In this document: positions 55,549 to 64,000 of the stretch, one piece after another
Numbering within the stretch: position 1 is the stretch's first letter
How the letters are laid out: each line of letters opens with the position of its first letter
Source of the DNA: Pythium myriotylum
Taxonomy: Eukaryota; Oomycota; Peronosporomycetes; Pythiales; Pythiaceae
Direction: 5' to 3'
Length of the DNA: 64,000 nt
NCBI GenBank assembly: GCA_023091665.1
Contig: JALJCQ010000006.1
Coordinates: forward strand, 682,001 to 746,000
Position numbers and translations under genes: made by a program
Notes under the pieces: generated by a model
The model's input: the letters and a program-made list of their open reading frames with translations, nothing else
Databases searched by the model: none
Told to the model about the DNA's origin: nothing

Positions 55549-57066
55549 ATGGACAACTCGACGCCACCCTTCGATCCGATCCCAACAACACAGCGCGATG
55601 AGACTTTGCTGCAAGACGCGCTAGCTTTTATCGGAGACCTAGACTTTGGCGAGACCGACACGAGCTCGAATGACAGGTTTTTTGCATTCTTACAAGAATG
55701 CTCGAGCGACACAAGTGCGAGTTGTTCGCCTGAACGACCGAATGGAGAAGATGTAGTGCAGCAACTGCCGCTTGAACGCGTTGAATTGCAGTCGCCTGTC
55801 GTCTCCGCAGAGGTAGCCCCGTCAACGCCATCACCACTGACGCTGGCATGGCCAGTAGCGACAATGGCTCCGACAAAGAAGTCTCGAACCAAACGTCGTG
55901 ATGAACTGTTGCACTTGCGAAGTGTTGTTGGGCACTTAGAAAATCAGCTGCTTGAGCTGAAGCGTTCCGCGAACGAGGAGCAGGCAGCAAAGGGAGGACA
56001 CAACAAAAGAGGTAACGATGGGGCGTCAGATTTGGTGATGGCCGCTTGGGAAAATATCGCAGCGAGGCAGCAAGAGCAGCGCCAACAGTCTGAGCGTGAG
56101 AATCTTCGGTTGAAGCGCATTCTCGAAGATCAGATTAAGGTTGGGAGGTCGCTCGAGAACCTACTGTTGAGGAAGCGACCGAAGATGGAGGTATGTTGAT
56201 TTTATCCTCTCACTTTTCGTCCTCTTTCGAGTAACTGCTATCGTACTAGTCGTTCAGCCCATCTACGGTGGAGATGAACGGTTCGCACACCTCATCTCCG
56301 TGTGCGTGGAATGAAGAGTTAATATTCGACGATTTGACCAAGAGTATTGATGCTGCTTTCACTAAAACTGTGGACTCAATGGCCAAAGTGGCACATCAAT
56401 GCCCGTCAGCCAACCATCACGACGTCGCGATCGTGTACGACGAAGTCACCGGCATGGGCCTCCAGTCTTATGAGTGTCGTGTATTCCCTTTCAGTTATGC
56501 TAGTGTATCAGAGGAACTGTGGAATGCGACACCAGAAGTCCCAAGGGACAAAATCAAGGACTTTCATGTGCGTCCGAAGGTTTTCCTTTTGTTCATTATA
56601 TGTGCAGTGAACTGACCTCGTTTGTTATTCCTATTAGTGCACAGAGAGGTCAGAGAACCTGAGCAAGACTCATTTCAAGGTGAATGCTTTCGTCGGACCA
56701 GTTTACGGCGAGATCCACACGTACTTTGCATCGCGACGCTTTGTCGAGGCACATCGGACTGTGGTTGTTTCGTGCGCCATTTTCACACCTGTAAAGCTAG
56801 CAGACACAGACATGGACGGCATTTCGATGCGCTACACGAATTGGACAATTCTCGAGGCTCTTGCGACAACACCAAATAGGTTGGCGACAAAGTTGAGCAC
56901 ACGGATGACTGTCACCCCTCAGGCGTGGAAGCCGGTCGACGACCAAAAACGAAAAATCGGTGTGTTCACCAACTTTCTGCTTAGCGCCATGTCAGTGGAG
57001 ATGGAATCAGGGCACCAAATTCTTGAGAATCGGCTCTTCAGTCGCTCCGCCACCGAAGGCGTGTAG
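55549..57066 (+). CDS. bZIP-like/START-like family protein (three exons)
   Basis: Join of 55549-56190, 56250-56567 and 56638-57066, 462 aa, introns of 59 and 70 bp, phase 0. Start at MDNSTPPFDP by analogy; in-frame ATGs at 55453 and 55528 could extend it. Exon 1: TLLQDALAFIGDLDFGETD, KKSRTKRRDELLHLRSVVGHLE, then WENIAARQQEQRQQSEREN. Exons 2-3: VFPFSYASVSEELWNATPE, SRRFVEAHRTVVVSCAIFTPVKLAD, MDGISMRYTNWTILEA, HQILENRLFSRS. Basic patch and coil are complete. Confidence 0.84.
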
Positions 57067-57899
57067 TCAAAAACTGCAATAATATCAACTGGTTAAGATC
57101 AAGTCAAAGCAGCACTCGGAATACTCGACCTTTGTCGTATGTGTGACCGAGGCGGAGGGCATGTACTACTAGTATTCTCCAACTCGTGATTTTCCCCGCA
57201 GTGTGCTGCAATGTCCGATCGGTGTGTTCTGACACGTTTCCGCCTTGGTGCAACTTGCTCAGGGCGAAGTACTCTGGGCACAACAACATGATCGGATCGG
57301 AAGTTAGATATTGGTCTGGACGACATCTGTGTGCACTGCACCCAATGGATTGTGGCGAGGTTACTAGAGACACGCCATATCTACGGCTATCGTGCAGTCG
57401 CCGAACACCTTGAAAACCCACGCGGTCATTAATGCTACCGCACACAAAATACTGAATCTGGCAGGGTCGGCTTTCTGATCAATTTCATGATCGCTTCTCT
57501 CTCGTACGACTTCCCGTAACGCCACCAGAGCCTAGAGAACCGACAGTTGCGGCAATTTGATGTTGTCTACCTACTCGTCGTCGAAGGACGCCACTACAAT
57601 GTAGTTTCTCACCCCAACCCGTTGTGTGCAATCGGGCTCCTTGAAACGCACAACCTCGGCGTTGTCTTTCACGGAAGGACGGATGTCGGATTCTCGCATG
57701 ATTCGGAAACAATCACAAGAAGCGTGAGTCGCCTGAGCCAGATTCATGTTGACGCCTCGTGCCTTGAGACAATCTCCAGATGATACGCAGCACGGCACAA
57801 AAAAGATTAGTCTGTCCAGCCGCATACCAAACCACTCGTCCCTGTCTGTGTGATATCCTCATCCCACAGTTCATGATAACTTGTCAATCCAAATTGAGG
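57067..57899. other. intergenic, no gene seen
   Basis: 833 bp between plus-strand paralogues. The segment 57519-57545 (tcccgtaacgccaccagagcctagagaaccgaca) resembles the family's terminal HQNLENRL coding motif at DNA level, so a decayed exon fragment may sit here. Confidence 0.35.
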
Positions 57900-59375
57900 A
57901 TGGATGAAGACGCGTGGCTCTTCGAGGCACTTGACGGAGTGGGCGACTTTGAACTGATCAGCGCAGAAGAAGGAGCTGAGGCGCGAAGATCCTTCGGCGA
58001 CGCTGCAGAACTCTCGGCGATTTGGATTGAGTACGAATCGATCGCGTCGCCGACGATACCCGCTGCGTCCTCTGCCATTGTTGTGACGCCACCGACGACT
58101 ACTACCCCAACTAGTTACGCCGACTCTCCTCTTGGGCTGCAAAACGGTGGAGCATCACCCATAAAGCGCGCGGATCGTGGCCGCGAGAAGACAAAGAACT
58201 GGTCGCGCTGTGCACGTCGCGACGAGATCTCGCGGCTTCGACAGCTCGTGAAAGAGTTGGAGCAGCGACGAACTGAGTTGACGACGAGAGCCACTGCAGC
58301 AAGTCGTGATTGTGGTACCACGGCGGGGAACAGTGAGCTACGTGCGGCATGGCAATATGTGGCAACACGGCAGGCCGCACAGCGGGAGCGCGCTCAGGCA
58401 GAGAACGCCATGCTGCGAGACAAACTGGAGAAACAACGTCGACTTCGAAACTCACTTGAGCGCGTGCTGCAGCGGAGTCAACCGATGTTGGAGGTTGGTG
58501 CATTGATGACATAGTTTGTGGCGCGGCACGGAGCGACTGTAGTACTGATCGCGGACTCTTTTGTATGCTAGAAAATGCTGAGCATCGAGAGTCGGATGTC
58601 GCCTCCTCTTTCCATCCACCTACGAGATGATGGCCAGATCTTCTCACAGCTCATCGACCGCGTTGAAGCCGCGTTCTCGTATACAGACACGGTTCTTGCA
58701 AAGCATATTCACAACCATGAATGCAACGCTGACAGTCACGAAGACGTTCGTCTCGCGCACGATTCAGATATAGGACTGCACGTGAAGGCCAGCGACTGTC
58801 GCTTGTTTCCCTTCGGTTATTCGGTTACTGCGAGAGAACTGTGGTCGACCCAGCCGCAGATGCCTCCTATTCGTGTCGAAGCGTACGAGGTAGGTACAAA
58901 GTGGCGTAGTCCTCCCGAGCTGCTCAATTCACAATACTCTTCGTAGTGTATTGGACGGTCAGACACACATGTACTCGCTCGTTACCGCGTCCCAACAAGC
59001 AGCGTGGAGTTTGATGACATCGAGATCTTTACTGTGTCACGTCGATATTTCGAGGCGAATCGCACAGTCATTGTCGTTTCTGCGGGACTTATCTATCGCC
59101 GTATCACCTCCGGTGACGTATGGGTACATCACACAGGCTGGATTGATGCAAAATCGACAATTACGCGCAGTTCGGGAATATCAAACCCAGCAACGACCGT
59201 GAGAACCTACACGATCTCTATGCCAAACGCTACAGCGCAAATGAACGGAGAGTCGAGTGGACTCTGCTCTCTGGCCAATTTTCTTGTCACCTCACTCTCG
59301 CGCGACTTTCCTTCACGCCACCAAAACCTCGAGAACCGACTGCTGGGAAAGATTACGCCCGCAAGGCGTGTATAG
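57900..59375 (+). CDS. bZIP-like/START-like family protein (three exons)
   Basis: Join of 57900-58493, 58572-58889 and 58947-59375, 446 aa, introns of 78 and 57 bp, phase 0. The first donor is a weaker gttggt. Exon 1: MDEDAWLFEALDGVGDFE, Thr/Pro linker, WSRCARRDEISRLRQLVKELEQRR, then WQYVATRQAAQRERAQAEN. Exons 2-3: DCRLFPFGYSVTARELWSTQPQ, SRRYFEANRTVIVVSAGLIYRR, VWVHHTGWIDAKS, HQNLENRLLGK. Its start and coil resemble the 62.0-63.4 kb gene. Confidence 0.84.
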
Positions 59376-59468
59376 ACACAAAAAAGTTCTCCACTGAATG
59401 GTGAAGGCGCTCTTCCTAGTGGTACTGTTGGTATCTTCGGCGGGTTGAACTCAAATTTGCAAACTTTG

Positions 59469-59787
59469 ATGAATAGCTTTGCTCCACGTTTGCTTCTCTG
59501 CCTCACGATTTTCTCTTTTGGTCTTGTTGAAACCCCTCAAGACAGGCAAATTCGGCACAGGTGAAGCACATCGAAGAGCAGGTATGGTTGCTGAAGGCGG
59601 AGACGACGCCGCTACACCACTCGTCGCACCCGCTAGCCTTGACTGCTTCACAAAAATCTATACGTTCACGAAATGGCCAACGGCAGAGCTCCACAGTTTC
59701 GCGCAATGGCGACTGGGTTTTCATGGAGCTTGCCGTGTGTCGTTATGCTGTCTATGCGAATGGCAATCAAATGCTACTGCGACATAA
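59469..59787 (+). CDS. possible small secreted Cys-rich protein
   Basis: Exon 59469-59560 gives a signal-peptide-like start (MNSFAPRLLLCLTIFSFGLV). A GT-AG intron of 76 bp (59561-59636) joins it to an exon ending at 59787. The 80-residue product would have five Cys in its C-terminal half (LDCF, GAC, CCLC). Without splicing the frame stops at 59562. It is supported only by the signal peptide and a plausible intron, with no homolog in the window, so treat it as speculative. Confidence 0.3.
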
Positions 59788-59933
59788 CCAAGGAGCAAAG
59801 CCAATTCACCAAACGCCCAGGCATTTTCACACAGTTCGAATATTTTGGCGACGAGGAGTTAAACCAAAGGGCTATTCGTATTCGAGAAGATTATGTTGAG
59901 GCCGAAGTTTTTGTGACAAGCGAGCTACAGAAC

Positions 59934-61505
59934 TTAGTTGAGGATGAAGCGATCGAGCATGGCCTTGGCCTCTGCAGGTTTATCGGTTGGAACCATGTGA
60001 CCAGCTCCCTTGACGGTCACGTACTTGATTGTGCCAAAATCTTCGTAGAACCCCGCAAGTTGATCACTGTTTGGTATGCTCCAGGCAGCTCGCGGTTTCT
60101 CACGCGGCAACTTGAGCGATTCAACAGCCCACAACCCTCCAAGAAAATCGCACGCAATGTCTACATCCCCGTGGTATATGACGCCCTTGACACCATTGTC
60201 GAGAAGAAACTTCCACACAGGAGTGATCACCCTATCCAATGTTTGCCCGTAGTCTAATGCTTTGTTCTTGGTGATCACGGCGATCTCTTCTTCTGTTCGG
60301 TTGCTCAAGTATCCCAATACGACACTAGATGTAACCACATCGTCACTCCAACGGCCCACTTCTTCCTTGGTGTGCAGAGCGATGCGAACTTCAGGAAGGT
60401 TGAAGAAAGTTTTCAGCTCGCTTGCGTCCAAACAGAGCGACGGTGCGAATTCAATAGGACGTGGGGTGGGTTGTAACGGTCCTTCGAGTTCGGCGATTAA
60501 CTCGTCAAAACCTGCGTTGTACCCACCAACACACTCATGGTATATGTTGTACACGTTAATGTTCGCCTCGTTGATCCCTTCCCAGAAATCAGAGATAGCA
60601 TCCACACACTCTTGCCCCAAGTTGTTCAATGGCGTCGTAGTTTGTGTCAGCAGATTTGGGCAGACTTCGGAAATACTCTCGTATTGCTCCGGACCAATCA
60701 ATCCGTGGTAGTGGGCGTACGCGACCCGACTAAAAAAGAGAAACTCGTTCATTCCGTTGCCAACAGCGAATTTCTTGAGGTTGATTATTGGCGCATCTCC
60801 TCGCTGGTTTCCTTCGACGATGCGCTTGGCAGTCGTTGGTACATACATACCGGCGTAGCTCTCGCCAGTGAAGATAAAGTCGTTTGCTCGAAGCCACGGG
60901 AATTTGTCAAAGAAGGTTTGCAGCATCCAGTACAAATCTTCAGCCTGCGCTAAGTCGTCGGACTTGTATATCCCGCTCGCATTGTACGAAAACCCTACTC
61001 CGACGGGAGACTCGATACAGAGCATGTTGGTGTTTTTGTTCCAGCTGAAATCGTTCACTCGTAAGGTCTTCCCGTCCTTGTTCACAATCAACGGCCCGTT
61101 CTCAGAGAAGCAACCAAGAAGGGAGCTTGTGCCCGGGCCTCCGTTTATCCAGAGTAGCACCGGGTCCTTTTCCGGCGTCTCGCTTTGCGATTCGGCGAAG
61201 AAGTAGAAGCCTTCACCGCCATTTTGGATGGGAAGGTACCCCGAAAACAACCGAGACGTGTACTCATCAGGGATGCTGGACAATGAAACAACCTGATCAC
61301 TCGCGCCTGGGAAATCAATCGAGAGATGGCTGGTTCTAACGTGTGCACTGGAAGCTGCTGATTCGCGGATAAGCACCGTGCCGACGGAGAGAAGGACACC
61401 GAGAGAGAGCAACCCCAAGAGGCGATAGCGCAGATGGCGATCTGCCTGACGTGGAAGTTTCGTCGAGTCGTCACTGAGATGCGTTGACTCGTTCACAGCC
61501 GTCAT
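59934..61505 (-). CDS. serine carboxypeptidase (S10 family), membrane-anchored
   Basis: An intronless gene of 523 aa. An N-terminal cytosolic stretch is followed by a hydrophobic segment (LLGLLSLGVLLSVGTVLI, residues about 29-46), which looks like a signal anchor or uncleaved signal. S10 motifs: NGGPGTSSLLGCFSENGPL (oxyanion region), ESPVGVGFSYN, TGESYAGMYVP (nucleophile Ser near 216), YHGDVDIACDFLGG (Asp near 448), KGAGHMVP (His near 502). The triad is complete and the length is normal. Predicted to remove C-terminal residues in a vacuolar or secreted compartment. It is unrelated to the surrounding family and convergent with the gene at 57.9-59.4 kb. The start at 61505 precedes the anchor; an upstream in-frame ATG exists. 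Confidence 0.9.
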   Translation of the reverse strand: MTAVNESTHLSDDSTKLPRQADRHLRYRLLGLLSLGVLLSVGTVLIRESAASSAHVRTSHLSIDFPGASDQVVSLSSIPDEYTSRLFSGYLPIQNGGEGFYFFAESQSETPEKDPVLLWINGGPGTSSLLGCFSENGPLIVNKDGKTLRVNDFSWNKNTNMLCIESPVGVGFSYNASGIYKSDDLAQAEDLYWMLQTFFDKFPWLRANDFIFTGESYAGMYVPTTAKRIVEGNQRGDAPIINLKKFAVGNGMNEFLFFSRVAYAHYHGLIGPEQYESISEVCPNLLTQTTTPLNNLGQECVDAISDFWEGINEANINVYNIYHECVGGYNAGFDELIAELEGPLQPTPRPIEFAPSLCLDASELKTFFNLPEVRIALHTKEEVGRWSDDVVTSSVVLGYLSNRTEEEIAVITKNKALDYGQTLDRVITPVWKFLLDNGVKGVIYHGDVDIACDFLGGLWAVESLKLPREKPRAAWSIPNSDQLAGFYEDFGTIKYVTVKGAGHMVPTDKPAEAKAMLDRFILN

Positions 61506-62016
61506 GGTGGGGAGAGATCCAAACCAGAAATGCACTCGCGAATCCACTTCTTGCTCCCGATCTTGGTACAGTCATTCCATGGCGACGAGGCGCTTCAACT
61601 GGAAGGAGTGTTGGGCATGTGGCCGAGCTCGTGACACCAACTTGTACTCATCAGGAGGAGATCAGCCAGTGGCCTGCGGGCTTCAACAGCACGCCAGATC
61701 GCTGTCAACTGCGTGATGACCTCTGCACCGTCCGTCTCACTCTTGGAAACGGGCTCTCTCGACCATAATCGAACTCCACGTTATCAAACATCAGTACGTA
61801 TGCAATACCGATGACAAGTTGGAACCCAGCAGCGAGCATTCGGTGGGAATGATGAAGCGAAAGATGATGGTGTTGGCCTTCCTAATAGTGGTAAGTGGGT
61901 GGATGAAAGAGTGTAGATTAGCACAGTCTAGTTGGCTATCTATCCACGTACAGTGATTGAGTCAGCACACGTGAGACACTTGTCTTGATTGAGGAAGTCA
62001 GACTTGGTAAACGATC
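61506..62016. other. intergenic between divergent genes
   Basis: 511 bp separating the start codons of the carboxypeptidase and the next family gene; presumably both promoters. No gene was seen. Confidence 0.4.
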
Positions 62017-63419
62017 ATGAGCGACGACGAGGCGTGGCTCTTCGAGATCCTCGCGCGGCTCGACGCCTGCAGCTCAAGAGATGAGAATGAAGACGTTCTT
62101 GCGTTTCTCGAAGGGGTTGATCCCTATTTGCCAGCTGAGACCGACTGCGTCCTTGCCCGCGATACTGAGATCCCAAGATCGTCGCCGAACATTCATACTG
62201 CCCACCGCGAACTCTCAACAGCATCCACTGGAAACGCGCATCGACGACCCAAGCTAGTAAACGAGTCGCGTTGCACACGGCGGGAGGAGCTTCTGCGCCT
62301 GCGTGCGCTCGCGAGCGAGTTGGAGGTTCGCTTGGCCCGTTTGAAAACTCGGTCGATTCAAAATCGAAGCTCCGAGCCTCCCGGGTCGGGCCCGGCTGCA
62401 ACGTTTGTAGCAGCGTGGCAATACATTGCAAAACGGCAATCTGAGCAACGGGAGAGAGCAGAGACGGAGAATAGGAGGCTGAGGAAAGAATTCCTGGCCC
62501 AAATCCAGCTGAGAGAGGCTCTTTGTTGTCTGTTCCAGCGCTCACAATCGCTTCTCGAGGTACGTACCTGCATGCAAGTACATATCCAAACGTGAAATTT
62601 GCCTGATGTATTTGTCAGAAAATGGCTATCCGCGAGCAGGTTACACGCCCACTTTCTGCGGTAAACGATGACCTCGTTTTTGCTCACCTTCTCAACCGCA
62701 CTGATGAAGCCTTTGGGTTTCCGGATCGTGTCTTTGGCCATCAATTTGACGTCTGTCTACCGCTGGGCTACGAAGACGTTCGCCTTGCTTATGACCGGAA
62801 GCTCGGTCTCCACGTGAGTGCGAGCGACTGCCGCCTCTTCCCCTTCGGCTTTGCAACGACAAGTCAAGCGCTGTGGGCCGACCAACCCTCAGTTCTGCAA
62901 ACCCACATCAATTATACGGTAAGCCTCTCTGAGTACTGTATTCATCGGCTTAGTGTGCTGACGCTGATGGCTTTGGATCATGTTGTGTCTCGGAAGTTCG
63001 AGGAGAGAACGGATACCGTGATTAAAGCTCGTTTGCCTCTGACGATTTGGTTTGGTTCACACTCTGAAGTTGTCGACTCCTATGTCGTCTGCCGTCAGTT
63101 CAGGGATTCCTACCGCACGGTAGTCATCCTCTCAGCCGCCATGTTTCCGGCAACGATCCGAGCAAATTTCATCGACGGCTTTTCAGTTCGGTACACAAGC
63201 GCGACAATTGTCTCCGTTGACTCAGAATTGAATGCGAATCGATCGAAGGTAACGACACATGCGATTGCGGTTCCTGTTAGCGAGAGCCTTCACTGCGATG
63301 ATACGCGGCGGCTTGGAGTGCTTGCAGGAATGCTGGCGGACGTGTTCAATCGTGACTTCAGCTCTCGACACCAAAACCTGCAGAACAGACTCCTAGATGG
63401 CCTCTTAGTGCGTTCATGA
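62017..63419 (+). CDS. bZIP-like/START-like family protein (three exons)
   Basis: Join of 62017-62559, 62619-62918 and 62997-63419, 421 aa, phase 0. Exon 1: MSDDEAWLFEILARLDACS, ESRCTRREELLRLRALASELEVRL, then WQYIAKRQSEQRERAETEN. Exons 2-3: DCRLFPFGFATTSQALWADQPS, CRQFRDSYRTVVILSAAMFPA, FSVRYTSATIVS, HQNLQNRLLDG. The second intron (62919-62996, 78 bp) is 3n with no stop, so retention adds 26 residues. Its acceptor was set by alignment (FEERTDTV to the paralogue's CTERSEN). Confidence 0.8.
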
Positions 63420-63703
63420 GAGGACGATTTTACATTAAGTAGGTATTGATCTGTTGCGACTTCAGAAAAGAGTTTTTCCTTGTGTCCGTGGAAGCAAATA
63501 GCAAAACTAGCGAATGCTACCGTTCGCGATTTTCACATGGGATCTGGGCCTTGCACTCCACAAACGCAACATCAAGCAATCTATGGCCTTGGCGAACTGA
63601 AACTGTGCGGGGGCCGAAGGATTACCCAAGGATAACCAGCTCTCCGATTCAGTTCCATCCTAACCGACACAAGCGCCAAAACACCCTGAAGTCCCCTCAG
63701 AGC

Positions 63704-64000
63704 TCATGAATTGGCTGTTCGCTTGGCGCCTAGACTCTCTAATCGCATCTTGTGTTCGAATAGCCTGTCCTCAATGCGCTGTCGGCGTGTTATTCCTTCT
63801 AATCGGTATATATCCAGTAGGAAATGCATCAGAGCATTGATCTTGGTACCTCTCTTGGCCACATCGGGTTGGACGATCACAACATCCTCGATGAAAGAAG
63901 TTACCCGTGTGGCTGCCTCCGTGTGGGTCGCTAGGAGCACGTCAACCGGCAAAGGCTCAAGAATAGTCCATTCACGTTGCTTGACAGACACACCGCGAAG
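63704..64000 (-). CDS. START-like family gene, 3' exon only (runs off right edge)
   Basis: Open on the minus strand from the window edge to a stop at 63704. It contains VSVKQREWTILEP, then INALMHFLLDIYRLEG and QRIEDRLFEHKM, which match the last exon of the second subfamily (MDGVSVRLRGW, NFLMTAISMDM, HQDLENRLF). The N-terminal exons lie outside the window. It is convergent with the preceding gene. Confidence 0.7.
   Translation of the reverse strand, partial: LRGVSVKQREWTILEPLPVDVLLATHTEAATRVTSFIEDVVIVQPDVAKRGTKINALMHFLLDIYRLEGITRRQRIEDRLFEHKMRLESLGAKRTANS

Noticed and set aside
59673..60257. Plus-strand frame overlapping the carboxypeptidase 3' end
   Set aside because: Mostly antisense to a well-supported gene, with no domain match.
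1..64000. CRISPR arrays, tRNA and rRNA genes
   Set aside because: No regularly spaced short repeats, cloverleaf-like or ribosomal sequence was recognised by reading.

Overview
The window looks like nuclear DNA of an oomycete (Peronosporales/Pythiales type). Genes are compact, with GT-AG introns of about 56-128 bp. A near-consensus oomycete initiator (Inr-like) lies 5' of a small secreted-protein gene. Most genes encode an N-terminal basic/leucine-zipper-like coiled coil followed by a START-like C-terminal half. From memory, oomycete annotations often label such proteins 'M96 mating-specific protein family' or bZIP/START-like; I could not check this against a database.

Layout. At 1-6 kb there are two three-exon members in divergent orientation, then one member with an unrelated C-terminus. 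At 6.7-10.1 kb there are a coiled-coil-only remnant, a small secreted protein and a frameshifted member. At 10.5-17.2 kb there are four two-exon members. At 18.2-27.8 kb a decayed non-LTR retrotransposon (minus strand) splits the array; it carries a gag-like CCHC ORF, an OTU-like cysteine protease region, an APE endonuclease, a reverse transcriptase with intact catalytic Asp residues, and an RNase H-like domain with all four expected acidic residues replaced. At 28.3-38.9 kb there are six more two-exon members, one broken by a deletion in its zipper. At 38.9-64 kb a second subfamily follows (mostly three exons). It is interrupted at 45.4-48.8 kb by an insertion bounded by 352-bp direct repeats, and at 59.9-61.5 kb by a serine carboxypeptidase gene.

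The 45.4-48.8 kb insertion holds a 5'-truncated, intron-containing pseudogene copy of the gene at the far left of the window, a 474-bp MITE-like palindromic element, and a Uma2-type (bacterial-style PD-(D/E)XK) gene. In all, about 26 genes of one family plus two fragments lie in 64 kb. Every well-resolved intron is phase 0. No rRNA, tRNA or CRISPR was seen.

How the genes may work together is inference. The coiled coils suggest homo- and heterodimers. Some members keep a basic patch (possible DNA binding) and many have lost it. The START-like half may bind a hydrophobic ligand. Exon boundaries were placed by eye from splice motifs and paralogue alignment.
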